Positions 1-11,317 of a stretch of DNA of 64,000 bases are shown one piece after another. Made by a program: the position numbers and the translations under genes. Source of the DNA: Papio anubis (lineage: Eukaryota > Chordata > Mammalia > Primates > Cercopithecidae); the NCBI RefSeq assembly GCF_008728515.1, contig NC_044996.1, forward strand, positions 128,749,525 to 128,813,524, given 5' to 3'. Below the pieces are notes generated by a model. It was not told where the DNA came from. It saw only the letters and a program-made list of their open reading frames with translations, and did no database searches. Position 1 is the first letter of the stretch; each line of letters begins with the position of its first letter.

Positions 1-659
1 TCAGGGTTCTTCGTGAGAAGAACTGCTGCAATTTTAGATATGGAACAAATCAGTCTGTTTCAAGGTTAAATCAACATGAACAGATAAGATGGCAGCCTTA
101 CTGACCTTTCAATAAAGCTTTTACTGAAAAAGGAAATGATGCTGAGTCACAATTTGAAGAGCAAGAGTGACATCTTGTGGCCTACCAAAACATATCACGC
201 ATCCTTACAGCCACATTTACAGATATCAAAAACACCTTTACTGGAATTCTTGCAGGAAAAAAATCATTGTTTTTGCATAATTTTGTAAAGCAAAATTACT
301 GCGAACTACATGCGACCACCCAGTTTAAGAGGCTGCAGGTCCAGCACACACTAGCTGTACTTTCACCAGGGTGCGGAGCTCCTGCCTTTCCTGACCCAGG
401 GTTAATGCAATCCTGAATCCGGTGTTCATTATTCCTTCGCTTTCCTTTCTGTATTATTTCGTTTCTTCTGTGTGTACTTCTCAAAAAAAAACCAATCCTT
501 TTGGTTTTAGCTGTTTTGACTTTATTGTAGCTAGTGCAGATGAGGAATTGAAATTTTCATTTTCTTTAATTTATACTAGTTTAATAAGCCACATGTGGCT
601 GATGGCTACCGTCTTGGACAGCACAACTCGATTACATTGCTAGGACTCATCCACATTGT
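1..659. other. TXLNG intron 3, no recognised feature
   Basis: No exon, Alu or firmly recognised repeat. The short open frames here have no coding signature that I recognise. Confidence 0.5.
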
Positions 660-860
660 TGGCGTGTAGCTGCAGATCAGGACTTAGCAGATTTTTTCTG
701 TAAAGGGCCAGCAAGTAAATAGTTTAGGCACTGCAGGCCACATATGGTCTCTGTCATGTGTTCTTTATTTTTAAACATCTTAAAAATTAAAACCATTCTT
801 AGCTTGTGGGCAGTGTAAAAACAGACTCTGGATGGATTTGGCCCACAGGCTGTCTAATAT
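660..860 (+). mobile_element. DNA-transposon relic (probably hAT-like)
   Basis: TTTTCTGTAAAGGGCCAGCA, then CAGGCCACATATGGTCTCTG, and near 835 GGATTTGGCCCACAGGCTG, match a common non-autonomous DNA element with the middle part lost. I do not assign the family name. Confidence 0.5.
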
Positions 861-905
861 TCCACTTTTTAAAAACACAGCACACACACAAACATACCAC
901 ACAAA

Positions 906-1019
906 ATAAGATCTTGTCTCTAAAAAATAAACAGTGAGCCATGATCGTGCTACTGCACTCCAGCTTGGGTGGCAGAGTGAGACCCTGTCTCAAAAATAAA
1001 CAAATAGATAAAAAATAAA
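906..1019 (+). mobile_element. Alu right-arm fragment
   Basis: CAGTGAGCCATGATCGTGCT through GAGACCCTGTCTC and an A-rich tail: only the 3' third of an old Alu. Confidence 0.8.
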
Positions 1020-1084
1020 AACACAACACACATGGCACACGAAACTCTTTATTAATCCATCTTCTTGTATAAATGGGCATCTGG

Positions 1085-2190
1085 GCTGTTTCTAGGTTCT
1101 GTTATTATTCACAGTGGTATGAACATTCTCATGTGTTTCCTGGTATACACGTGTCAGGAATTTCTCTTCTGTGCACAAACATCAGAAATGAGGTTGCCGG
1201 GCAATGATTTCTAAATGTTTGATTTCACATGACAATGGCAAATTGATATTCCCAACAGCAATATATAAGAGACCATATAGATCCATATCCTCTCCAAAAT
1301 AATCAGATTTCTTCATTTATGCCACTATAACAGACGTAAAATGGCATCTCATTGTGGTCCTGATTTGCATTTCCCTAATCACTTATCAGGTGGAACACCT
1401 CTTTGAATGTTTATGGACCCTTATGTTAAGGTATCTTCGTATCTTTGTTTTTCCACTTCTATGAAATGTCCCTTTCATGTCTCTCATCCAGCTTTCCATA
1501 GGGATATTTGTCCTTTTCACATTAGTGTTCTTTAGATATTCTTGATACTAAATCTCCTGCTGGTTATATTTGTTGGAAATATGTTCTCTCCAGTTTGTAA
1601 TGTCTTCTCGTTTTTTTTTTTTTTGAGATGAAGTCTCACTCTGTTGCCCAGGCTGGAGTGCAGTGGCGTGATCTTAGCTCACTGCAACTTCCACCTCCCC
1701 AGTTCAAGCAACTCTCCTGCCTCAACCTCCTGAGAAGCTGGAACTACAGGCGCGCTACCACCACACCCGGCTATTTTTTTTTTTTTAATTTTTTTAGTAG
1801 AGACGGGCTTTCACCATATTGGCCAGGCTCGTCTTGAACTCCTGACCTCGTGATCCGGCCGCCTCAGCCGCCCAAAGCGCTGGGATTACAGGTGTGAGCC
1901 ACCAAGCCTGGCCATCTACTCACTTTTTTCAGCGCATCTCTTGACAAAAAGAGAGTCTTGATTTCAATAAAGCCAATTTATACAATCTTTCCTCTGACAA
2001 TGCTTTTTGTGCTATAAGAAATATTTCCTTAACTCAAGATTGGAAAAATATTTACCTATTGATAAGTCAAAATAATATCTAAAAATTTTAAAGCTTAATT
2101 TTTGACATTTAAGCCTTTAATCTATTTGGAATTGATTGTTGCCTCTGGTGTGTAAGGATCTAATTTCACTTTTTTCTCATAAGGAGAATC
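1085..2190 (-). mobile_element. L1 (L1M-type) 3' region, antisense, split by an Alu
   Basis: Antisense L1 3'-end signature TGGCATCTCATTGTGGTCCT with GATTTGCATTTCCCTAAT at 1341-1385, continuing after the Alu to about 2190. Degenerate and without an open frame. Confidence 0.75.
1611..1913 (-). mobile_element. Alu inside the L1 relic
   Basis: Poly(T) head, GAGATGAAGTCTCACTCTG, full two-arm structure, ending GCCTGGCC. Confidence 0.93.
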
Positions 2191-2482
2191 TTTTTTTTTT
2201 TTTTTTTTTTTTGGAGATAGCATCTTGCTCTGTCGCCCAGGCTAGGGTGCCATATGGCACGAACTCACTGCAGCTTCCAATTCCTGGGCTCAAGTGATTC
2301 TTCCACTTCAGCCTCCCAAGTAGCTGGGACTACAGGCGTGAGTGTGTGTGTGTGTGTGAGTGTGTGTGTGTACAGGGTCTTGCGACATTGCCCAGGCTGG
2401 TCTTGAACTCCTGATAGCAAGCAATCCTGCTTCAGCCTCCCGAAGTGCAGACATTACAGGGCTGAGCTACCATACCCGGCCA
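2191..2482 (-). mobile_element. Alu with GT-repeat expansion in the linker
   Basis: Old, divergent minus-strand Alu ending ACCCGGCC. Its middle region is replaced by a (GT)n run at 2338-2372. Confidence 0.88.
2338..2372. repeat. (GT)n microsatellite
   Basis: Interrupted GT dinucleotide run (GTGAGTGTGTGTGTG type) inside an Alu. Confidence 0.9.
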
Positions 2483-2499
2483 GGATAACCACTTTTTAA

Positions 2500-2790
2500 G
2501 TTACATTAATATGAGGACGGCAATTCTCCCCCAAATGTATCTACAGATTCTGTGAAATGCTCTTTGAAATCCCAAATAGTGCCCCCCAACACAGGTAACT
2601 ACTAAATTGAATCTAAAATCTATAGAGAGTAAAGGGCCAAGAAGAGCCAAGATACTTCAGAAGAAAAGAGTAAGGAGAATGGAACCTACCCAAGCATACA
2701 TTAAGATTATTACACTATAATAATCTATACAAACTGACTACAGGATGGGAAAGAAAAGCATTATAAAGTACTTAAGGATCATGTTAATGG
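2500..2790 (+). mobile_element. L1 ORF2-derived fragment
   Basis: CAATTCTCCCCCAAATGTAT, CTACAGATTCTGTGAAATGC and later GGGCCAAGAAGAGCCAAGAT follow the sense-strand L1 ORF2 region; decayed. Confidence 0.7.
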
Positions 2791-3086
2791 TATCCACAGC
2801 TAAAAGCAAAATGCTACAATTTCATGAATCTGTGTGATCTGGTGAACATATTGGCCATAGGGTCTCCCCAATGGACAATCCCAGTTACAGTGCACAGAAA
2901 TCCATTCCAACTGCTCCACAAAACAGTTATGCATGTCAGTGCAACAAGCACAATGACATCAGATGATATGTGTCACAAAAGGGCAGAGGACAGTGATGGC
3001 AAAAGGGAACTTTTCAGAATAATCCTTGGGAAAGGCTATGACTCCCTTGGTGGCCTCACTGCTATACAACCTATATATACTCTACC

Positions 3087-3392
3087 TTTCTTTCTTTCTT
3101 TTTTTTTTTTGAGACAGAGTTTCACTCTTGTTGCCCAGGCTGGAGTGCAATGGCACGATCTCAGCTCACCACAACCTCCGCCTCCTGGGTTGGAGCGATT
3201 CTCCTGCCTCAGCCTCCTGAGTAGCTGGGATTACAGGCGTGCTCCACCACGCCCAGCTAATTTTGTATTTTTAGTAGAGACGGGGTTTCTCCATGTTGGT
3301 AAGGCTGGTCTCGAACTCCTGACCTCAGGTGATCCGCCTGCCTTGGCCTCCCAAAGTGCTGGGATTACAGGCGTGAGCCACCACGCCCAGCC
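3087..3392 (-). mobile_element. Alu
   Basis: Full minus-strand Alu with (TTTC)n then poly(T), ending ACGCCCAGCC. Related TATAT-CTACCTTT sequence on both sides suggests a partly decayed target-site duplication. Confidence 0.95.
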
Positions 3393-3654
3393 TATATCTA
3401 CCTTTTAAGTGAAGTATGTGCTAGCTTCAAGAAATCAAGCTTTAGAACATTTTCTGGAAACAATACATATTTTGTTTTTCAAATTTTCGGCACAAATCTG
3501 TATAAAAGAGAGATTACTCACTAGGCAAGTCTTCGATGTGTCACATCCTGAAATGAACACAGTCATTACTGCTGGTGCTTAGCAATAACCAAACCCACAA
3601 TCAAAACAATAAAATCAAAAGCCACAAACAAAAACACCCTACGCCCCTGCTACT

Positions 3655-3935
3655 TCAAGTGTGATCCAAGGTCTGGCAGCATCATCACTGTTGCCCGGGC
3701 ATTTGTTAAAATGCAGATCCTCAGGCCCCAACCAAGACCTAGTGAATGAGAATGTGCATTTTTTTTGTGTGTGTGTGTATTTTTTTCAGTAGAGACAGGG
3801 TTTCAATGTGTTTGCCAGGATGGTCTCGATCTCCTGACCTCGTGATCCGCCCGTCTCGGCCTCCCAAAGTGCTGGGATTACAGGCTTGAGCCACTGCGCC
3901 CGGCCGAGAATGTGCATTTGAACCAAAAGTTCAAC
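3655..3935 (+). mobile_element. MER5A-like hAT element split by a half Alu
   Basis: TTAAAATGCAGATCCTCAGG and CCCCAACC before the Alu and GTGAGTCTGAGAACAACTA after it fit a MER5A-type non-autonomous hAT-Charlie element. Confidence 0.65.
3762..3905 (-). mobile_element. Left-arm-only young AluY with target-site duplication
   Basis: Contains only the Alu 5' arm up to the middle A-rich linker, here a (GT)n/T-rich tail, and starts at the canonical GGCC end (3905). Flanked by GAGAATGTGCATTT at 3748-3761 and 3906-3919, so it inserted in this short form. It carries GACCTCGTGATCCGCCCGTC and CAGGCTTGAGCCAC, the monkey-type young variant. Confidence 0.88.
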
Positions 3936-3971
3936 GATCGGTGTGAGTCTGAGAACAACTATCCCAGATCA

Positions 3972-4384
3972 CTATTTGTTCTCTCTTCTAACTAATTCAA
4001 GGTTGTCTGTCATTGTCACATCACTGGGTTGGGTAGCTAACCTTTGACACCGCTTTTTCTGGTTTTTACTCTTTTCTCCATTTTTTCTTTTCCCTTTTCT
4101 GTTCTTGTCTTTCTTCTTTTTCCACCATTTCTTGCATGATTCTCCCCATGTGAAAGGCACCAAGGGGAACTGGCTTCCACAGACAATGGAAGCATTCCTT
4201 TCCTGAAGCCATCAATCCAACCACGCTGTTTTCTTCCATCTTTGCATTTGTGACTGTTCTGGGACATTTTCATTGATGCACAGGGCGTGCTGTTGCTACA
4301 AACAGTGGAAGGTGCCAGGCTGCTGAATGCCAGCTAAGTGAGGTATACCTGGACCACTTCATAAACTAAGGGAAAGTAATCATT
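3972..4384. other. TXLNG intron 3, no recognised feature
   Basis: A pyrimidine-rich stretch (4060-4130) and otherwise unremarkable sequence; overlapping short open frames are lysine-rich readings of this tract and not genes. Confidence 0.5.
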
Positions 4385-4674
4385 CTTTTTTCTTTTTTTT
4401 TTTTTTTTTGAGACAGTCTCACTGTCAGCTTCAGGCTGAGTGCAGTGGCAGATTCAGCTGGACTGCAGCCTCAAGCCCCTGGTTCACTTCATTCTGCTCT
4501 AGCCTCCCAGTAGCTGGGACTACACCCACACCACGCCTGCCACCTTTTTTGTATTTTAGAGACAGGTTTCACTCCATGTTAGCTAGATCCGCCCAATCTC
4601 CCCTGACCTCGCGGATCCGCCCACCTGGCCTCCCAAAGTGCTGGGATTACAGGTATGAGCCACCTTGCCTGGCC
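4385..4674 (-). mobile_element. Alu with many small deletions
   Basis: Poly(T) head and GCCTGGCC end are intact, but the body lacks many single bases relative to Alu consensus (GAGACAGTCTCACTGTCAG...). TCATTCTT occurs on both sides. Confidence 0.9.
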
Positions 4675-4765
4675 TGTAACTGTCATTCTTGAAGCAACAA
4701 ACTAATAGATCTAGTTTTGTTTTTTGGTTTTTTGAGCTAATTCATTGATTTAAAACTAATGATGA

Positions 4766-5036
4766 GGCCACACGAGCGCTGGTGGCTCATACCTGTAATC
4801 CCAGCACTTTGGGAGACCCAGGTGGGTGGATCACGAGGTCAGAGATCGAGATCCCATAACACAGTGAAACCCCGTCTCTACTAAAAAAAATACAAAATTA
4901 GCCAGGCGTAGGGCTGGCACCAGTCCCACGCCACTCGGGAGGTTGAGGCAGGAGAATGGTGTGAACCCAGGAGGTGGAGCTTGCAGTGAGCCGAGATTGC
5001 ACTACTGTGTCTGTGCCCATAGAGGAGACTGGCCTC

Positions 5037-5065
<29 letters not shown>
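4766..5065 (+). mobile_element. Alu
   Basis: GGCTCATACCTGTAATCCCA through a long A tail that passes into a GATA-type microsatellite. Confidence 0.92.
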
Positions 5066-5067
<2 letters not shown>

Positions 5068-5072
5068 GATAA

Positions 5073-5115
<43 letters not shown>

Positions 5116-5130
5116 TAGATATAGATATAG
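5065..5130 (+). repeat. (TAGA)n microsatellite with ATAGAT end
   Basis: About twelve ATAG units followed by three ATAGAT units, grown from the Alu poly(A) tail. Confidence 0.95.
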
Positions 5131-5350
5131 GCTTCTGATATGGAATTAACTGTTTTAACAGATGAAGATGCACATAAATTGTACATGAGAATTCACCTAA
5201 GTATTTCACAAAAGCCAATAATGCCAGCATTTATATTAGAACCACTTATTCTAAAAGTTTCCCCCAACCACTCCCTCCAAGGATTCTATGACTTTCCCAT
5301 TCTTCAATTCATATAGGATGGCAGGGTTTCCAAGTTGAAACTACCTTCAC

Positions 5351-5667
5351 GGGCTGGGCACGGTGGCTCACGCCTGTAATTCCAGCACTTTGGGAGGCCA
5401 TGGCAGGCGGATCACGAGGTCAGGAGATGGAGAGCATCCTGGTTAACATGGTGAAACCCCGTCTCTACTAAAACTACAAAAAATTAGCCAGGCGTGGTGG
5501 CACGCACCTGTAGTCCCAGCTACTCAGGAGGCTGAGGCAGGAGAATCGCTTGAACCCGGGAAGCGGAGGTTACAGTTAGCCAAGATCACGCCACTGAAAT
5601 CCAGCCTGGGGGACACAGCGAGACTCCGTCTCAAAAAAAAAAAAAAAAAAAGAAAGAAAGAAAGAAA
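5351..5667 (+). mobile_element. Alu with (GAAA)n tail
   Basis: GGGCTGGGCACGGTGGCTCA start, complete two-arm body, tail ending in GAAAGAAAGAAA. Confidence 0.95.
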
Positions 5668-5795
5668 CTCCAAAAACAGAATTAATGCTACCTGTAATAA
5701 TGTAGCTGAGAACAAACTCTTTGATAAAGTCAATGTTTTTTGGAAGATGGAAAAAAGGATGCTTGACACACAGTAGATGCTAAATAAGTATTTCT

Positions 5796-6082
5796 TTTTT
5801 GAGACAGAGTCTCGCTCTGTCGCCCAGGCTGGAGTGCAATGGTGCGATCTCGGCTCACTGCAAGTTCTGCCTTCCAGGTTCACGCCATTCTCCTGCCTCA
5901 GCCTCCTGAGTAGCTGGGACTACAGGCACCCGCCACCAAGCTTGGCTAATTTTTTTGTATTTTTAGTAGAGACGGGGATTTCACCGTGTTAGCCAGATGG
6001 TCTCGATCTCCTGACCTCGCGATCCGCCCGCCTCAGCCTCCCAAAGTGCGGGGATTACAGGCGTGAGCCACCGCACCAGGCC
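5796..6082 (-). mobile_element. AluY with 17-bp target-site duplication
   Basis: Complete minus-strand Alu. GCTAAATAAGTATTTCT lies at 5779-5795 and again at 6083-6099. Confidence 0.96.
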
Positions 6083-6515
6083 GCTAAATAAGTATTTCTG
6101 AGACACAGTATTGTTTTAGCAGACGATTTCATGTAACTCACAATCTCAATCAAAACAGCCCTTGATCTCTAGAATTCCATTAGGAAAAGTTTAAGACAGG
6201 AACCACCTCACCCCAACTGAGTGGCACCTAAGGCATCACAACATAGCAATGCAAAGGCTGACTTATACTCTAAAACTGAGTTTTAGAAAATCTTTGCCAC
6301 ATCTTAGTATTACAATGTTCCCTAAATATTACCTCATAAAATGAAACTATACAACCAACAAAAAGCCCCAACAAAGCAGATTCTCTTCTTCAATTTCAGA
6401 ATAAAATACAATTTTACATTTAAGGCCATATCAAATTTGTACTTTAAGAAACTTACCAAGCACACACACATTTCACTATATTTTATATGGCTCACATCCT
6501 TGATTTAATACTCAC

Positions 6516-6607
6516 AAGATCAGCATATTTCTTACAGAGAGCTGCCAGCTTCTCCTCTGGGGTTGAAAGGGTGTTTAGGGCTTGCATCAGTAATAAAACT
6601 TCTTTTC
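6516..6607 (-). CDS. TXLNG: TXLNG coding exon 3 (residues 136-166)
   Basis: Read on the minus strand, the acceptor TTAATCATCAG is followed by GAAAAGAAGTTTTA. With the leftover G of exon 2 this gives GKEVLLLMQALNTLSTPEEK and then LAALCKKYADL. The exon is 92 nt and ends on a codon boundary at GATCTT|GTGAGT, a strong donor. This is the start of the conserved taxilin domain, where the helical coiled coil begins. The next exon, expected to start around EESRSVQKQ, was not found in bases 1-6515, so intron 3 runs off the left edge and the gene is cut by the window. Confidence 0.94.
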
Positions 6608-6741
6608 CTGATGATTAACAAGAAAAGAAATAAGTCCCAGAAGAATGAGATCAAATCTAACCTGTAAATTCTACTAACGATTCCTGTGCTCTGACATCCA
6701 GAGTAAAGTAACTTACACCTATGATTATAAATAAGAGATTT

Positions 6742-7058
6742 GGGCCGGGCGCGGTGGCTCAAGCCTGTAATCCCAGCACTTTGGGGAGGTCGGTGACGGG
6801 CGGATCACTTCAGGTCAGGAGATCGAGACCACTCTGGCTAACATGGTGAAACCCCGCCTCTATTAAGAAATACAAAAAACTAGTCAAGGAGGGTGATACT
6901 GTGGTCCCAGCTACTCAGGAGGCTGAGGCCGAGAATGGCGTGGAACCCGGGAGGCGGAGCTTGCAGTGAGCTGAGAGATCCGCCACTGCACTCCAGCCCT
7001 GGCGACAGAGCTTGGTGACTCCGGCCTCCAAAAAAATAAATAAATAAATAAATAAATA
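6742..7058 (+). mobile_element. Alu with (AAAT)n tail
   Basis: GGCCGGGCGCGGTGGCTCAA start; indel-bearing body; tail is (AAAT)n. AAATAAGAGATT flanks both sides. It lies in TXLNG intron 2, about 135 bp 5' of exon 3 in transcript order. Confidence 0.93.
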
Positions 7059-7062
7059 AATA

Positions 7063-7864
7063 AGAGATTACCAGCTCAATGAAAAAGGCAATTTTTAAAT
7101 TCTGGATTAGCAGGCCTCGGTCCCCTCCCCACCCCCACCCCAAATTTCTTAACTCACTCACTAACACTGCTAGCTATTTTTAAGAACTCTGGTTAAAAGC
7201 TTATAAATTTCCTTGCCTAACCACTGATGTCCAAGTTAAGACAAAGGGCAAGTTACAAATTGCATGGAAATTTTTTTAAAGCTTCCTCCTAACCAAGTTC
7301 GAATATAGAAGCAAGTTCAAAGGGAGTTTCCGTTGGTACTACACTTTGCCTAAGACACACAATATGCATAATCACAGGTGAACGTATCTTTTCCTATGAA
7401 CAATTTTAAAACGTATGCTTTTCTTATGATTTACTAAGTATATTCTATGTGTTAACTAAGGTCAACTAACTAAAGGATGACAAGATAGCTCTTCCCGTGG
7501 GGAAAAGACCTTAACAATACTGTAAGGACTTTGGCAGAGAGAGGCAGGTGGCTGAGATAGGAGGGGACTAATGGCATTTCAAAGTACAGGGTAATCTTTT
7601 ATTTCTTAAGCTAGGTGATAGGTACCATTTTTATTTTTGTAATGTTCATTCTTGTATGTAAGATATTGCATCAAAATATATATCTTAAAATAATTCTGAC
7701 ATATAGACTGCCGTGGGGGGGAAAGAGTGACTTCAAAAAAGAATGCTTTTCTACTCACATAAAATTTTATTAGTGAAATCTTCTCTCATTTAACCCAAAG
7801 TCAATAAGACCTTTAAGAGACGATTAAACACGATTACTGAATATGATCAGAAATAACTGCAGTG
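7063..7864. other. TXLNG intron 2, no recognised repeat
   Basis: About 800 bp of AT-rich, repeat-poor intron. No exon or known element seen. Confidence 0.5.
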
Positions 7865-8010
7865 TGGCTGGGCACAGAGGCTCACACCTGAAATCTCAGC
7901 ACTTTGGGAGGCCAAGGCAGGAGAGGACTGCTTGAGCTTAGGAGTTTGAGACCAGCCTGGGCAACACAGTGAGACCCTGTCTCTAAAAAAAAAAATTTTT
8001 AATTAGCCAA
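7865..8010 (+). mobile_element. Alu left-arm fragment (old)
   Basis: TGGCTGGGCACAGAGGCTCA through GAGACCCTGTCTCT and A11, then ATTAGCCA. No right arm; duplication not evident. It lies about 220 bp downstream of exon 2 in transcript order. Confidence 0.82.
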
Positions 8011-8226
8011 TTCTTGATTATTTTGGAAAAAAAGCTAAGCGTCCTCCCTGCTGTTTTGGCCTCCTGCACATTAACTGCAGCAGACACATGGACTAACCTC
8101 ACTGAAGACACTAGGTGTGTTGGCTAAGCACCTCTAAAGTGGTTGTGTTCAAAATGATCTGGGCTGCAGAAAACACAAGCAAAATGATTAGCATGTGAAA
8201 CGTCCAACCACTGAACGGATTATTAC

Positions 8227-8530
8227 CTAAGGTTTTTTCTTTGTTCCTGTTGCACTCTGAATCTTGCTGACCATCAGGGGGATCTGTTCGAGCTTCTCCC
8301 CCAGGGATTTCCTCTCTTGACTCTTGTGTGCAGTATGCTGGGCTCACCAAATTCCTGTTCTCTGTTATAAAGTCACTGCCTTCATCCTCTTCCAATGAAT
8401 GCTTGTTACTTGTGCCACCACAATTTGAGTCTTGATGTTGAAGAATATCATTTGATTGAGAGTTACACAACATATCTGCTTTCACCCCTAGCCCACAAAT
8501 TCCAGCTTCTTCCATTGTGCCAATTTCAAA
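8227..8530 (-). CDS. TXLNG: TXLNG coding exon 2 (residues 35-135)
   Basis: Read on the minus strand, a pyrimidine-rich acceptor ending CCTCTAG precedes TTTGAAATTGGCACA, giving FEIGT and then MEEAGICGLGVKADM. The exon is 304 nt, 101 codons plus one base, and ends at ACCTTAG|GTAATA, a non-consensus but GT donor. The encoded segment is the acidic, Ser/Asn-rich, probably disordered region before the taxilin coiled coil; the tail reads DGQQDSECNRNKEKTL. Residue 40 is an internal Met that could start a shorter isoform. Because 304 is not a multiple of three, skipping exon 2 alone shifts the frame, while skipping exons 2 and 3 together (396 nt) keeps it. No stop or frameshift is seen. Identification rests on recognition of the TXLNG protein and on exon order. 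Confidence 0.94.
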
Positions 8531-9789
8531 CTAGAGGAAAGGAGAAGGAGAAAAAAGATGGAGAAGGTGTTAAATCAAATGTAATCAATGTTCACAAGCA
8601 ACGGAACATCATAGCCTGACGGTTTTTTCTTCCTTAGTGGTATGCAAAATTGATGTAAATATGGTACTTTCTAGGTTTCACTGAGAGGTGACCTAACTAT
8701 AAAGTATAAGGAAATTAAAGTTAAAATGAATCACACAACTATGCAGTACCAAAGGAGGCAAGAAAGCCATTTAGTTATAAATCTAAATTGATTTCCATAT
8801 AAAAATTCACCACTTAACATAATTAGCACCTTAACAGAAGTGAAACTGTCCCCAGTTAATGAATATTAATTATTCTGATCTTATCCTCAAGGAGAGAGTA
8901 CAGCAGGGATAGCTAGCTAGCTATCCATTAAAATCCCATGCTCCCCCAAGTTCCTGTGGAGCTGACACTATGAGACAAGTGCTCAGCCAGGGACTACATT
9001 CCCCAGGCCCCTTACACCAAGGGGCGACTTCCGCATGAAGTTCCCACCAACTGAATGTGGGTATAGGACACGACTGTCCTTTCTGTAACAAGACTTTTAT
9101 TCTCAGAAGCACAAGTTCTTTCTCCACCATCTCTCCCCAACTCTGGTAAAACGTAGACATCTCCAAGACCCTAAGGGATGGCAGAGCCACAGGATAAATG
9201 CAGCCTGGGCCTCCATATCCTATGTACATACAGGAAAGCCACCTTACTTACAAAGAAAACCTACACTGGAGTATAGGTGAACAAGAAATAAACTTCTCTC
9301 ATGCTAAGCCATGGAAATTTTGAGACTGATATTTTAAGCAACTATCCCAGCCTTCATACAGGTAATACACATGGTAAAGATGCCTTTATTCCAGTATGTT
9401 ATTCTTACGTCAGTAATTTTACCTTACTCTGTCTTCTATCACATTGTTAACCCTATTTGAGTTTTTTCCCCTTGTGAACACTACCTGGTCATGATGTGGC
9501 ACAAATTTAAATTCTGTGCATTTACTCTCCATATGAAAGAGGGCCTCTTCCTTTTCTGAATAATACAGTTGAGGTGAGGAGGTGTTTAGTATCCTTCCCT
9601 TATCACAAATGGACAAAAGCTACATTCAAAAATGTATGGGAGAGCAGATATTTGAGATTTTAGGTTATAATCATTTTATGCAACTGAAGAAGTCAAAATA
9701 TCAAAGTAGGAGGGGATGGAGAAGTTAAGGAAAATAAAATCTTGTATTTTATAGTCTAATGTTGATAAATCCAATACTGTGCTTTCATA
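8531..9789. other. TXLNG intron 1, repeat-poor stretch next to exon 2
   Basis: About 1.25 kb without recognised repeats, holding the branch point and polypyrimidine tract (8533-8560, minus strand) for exon 2. Otherwise nothing identified. Confidence 0.5.
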
Positions 9790-10320
9790 AGAACAAATTG
9801 GCAAGGACACTTTGAAAAACTCTTTGGCAATATGGATACCTTCTAACCTAGTTAACTCTACTCCTGGGATTTTGCCCAAGTGTGTACATATGTGTATCCA
9901 AAGGCCAAGAATAAAGGAGCACTATTCGTAATAGCTCCAAAATGGAATCAACCCAAATTGCTATCAGTAGCAGAATGGATAAACTGTAGTATATAAGCAG
10001 TAAGAATGAACTACTGTTAGATGCAACCACATAGATGAGTTTCACAGACCTATGTTGTGAAAAAGGTGCCAGAAGAGTATCTACTATAGGAAATCATTTA
10101 TGTATAAAGTTCGAAAACAAGGCAAGTTAATAAATGGTGCTAGAAATCAGGATAGCGGTTACCATTGGGGGTGGGGCCTCCTGGGGTGCTTGTAGTGTTC
10201 TATTTCTTGGTCTAGATGAGGTTGACGCATTCACTTTGTGAAAATTCATTAAGCCTAACATTTATGATTTGTATACTTTTCTCAATTTATGTTTTATTTC
10301 AGTAAAGCTTATTTTAAAAG
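9790..10320 (+). mobile_element. L1M-type 3' end fragment
   Basis: L1 3' landmarks in order: CTGGGATTTTGCCCAAG, AAAATGGAATCAACCCAAAT, a GTAGTATATAAGCAGTAAGA region and a GATTTGTATACTTTTCTCAA end. Confidence 0.8.
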
Positions 10321-10656
10321 TTGCAATTTATACATTATTCAAGAGGAACCAAAACAAATATTTTCCTCTAAGAAGACAGATTAAAGATATGCTGCTTTTC
10401 ATGACACTTCTAAAATAATGTACATGTAATACTTTGATTTCTTAAAAAAAGTAACACATTAAGGGGAAATGGGTTATCTATTTCAGAGTTATGGTTTGAT
10501 GCCACACTCTAAGTCTAATTCAGATAGAAAAAACTTACAAATACTGAAACTCTTAAATTATTTGAAAAGATTTCAAAAATTCACTTCCATATGTATCATA
10601 TTCTATAGAGCAATGTTTCTCAAGCATAACCCATAAAGTTTTTCAAAAATTCACAA

Positions 10657-10752
10657 TGGCACGCATCGTGGCACATGCCTGTAGTCCTAGTTGTTTGGGG
10701 GGCTAAGGCAAGTCTGAGGACAGCCTGGGCAATACAGTGAGACCTCATCTCT
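10657..10752 (+). mobile_element. Free-left-arm-like Alu fragment
   Basis: GTGGCACATGCCTGTAGTCC to GAGACCTCATCTC; old, left arm only. Confidence 0.65.
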
Positions 10753-10840
10753 TGGGGTGGGAGAGGATTCACAATCAAGTTTCAGGAAAAATCATTTGTA
10801 TGATTTCACTACTGTAGAAACTTCTTAAAATTGTTAATAG

Positions 10841-11072
10841 GCCGGGCGAGGTGGCTCATGCCTGTAATCCCAGCACTTTGGGAGGCTGAGGTGGGCAAAT
10901 CACTTGAGGTCAGGAGTTTAAGACCAGCCTGGCCAACATGGTGAAACCCCGTCTCTACTAAAAATACAAAAATTAGCCGGGCAGAGGTTGTAGTGAGCCG
11001 AGATTGCGCCATTGCCCTCCAGCCTGGGTGATAAAGCGAGACTCCATCTCAAAAAAAAAAAAAAAAAAAAAA
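10841..11072 (+). mobile_element. Alu with internal right-arm deletion
   Basis: GGCCGGGCGAGGTGG start, A tail at the end, but AATTAGCCGGGC joins directly to AGAGGTTGTAGTGAGCC, losing about 60 bp of the right arm. Confidence 0.92.
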
Positions 11073-11317
11073 TCATTAATATACCCGAATAACATACTAT
11101 AGCAGTATTATTAACAGAACAGGTGCAAAGTGATAATTTCAATGCTACATTTCACATGTAACTACTAGTTTCGCCTCTACTTTAATCAAATATTAAAATG
11201 TCATGTACTAATTGGGTGCACAGATATATAAAGAGACCCTTTACACAAAAGCAATAGAGAGGGAAAAAGTGAGTACTATTAATACCATTTTCCCCAATTA
11301 AAAAAAAAAAAATTTTC

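Noticed and set aside
1..6515. Search for TXLNG exon 4
   Set aside because: The expected coding sequence after KKYADL was not found on the minus strand; intron 3 runs off the window.
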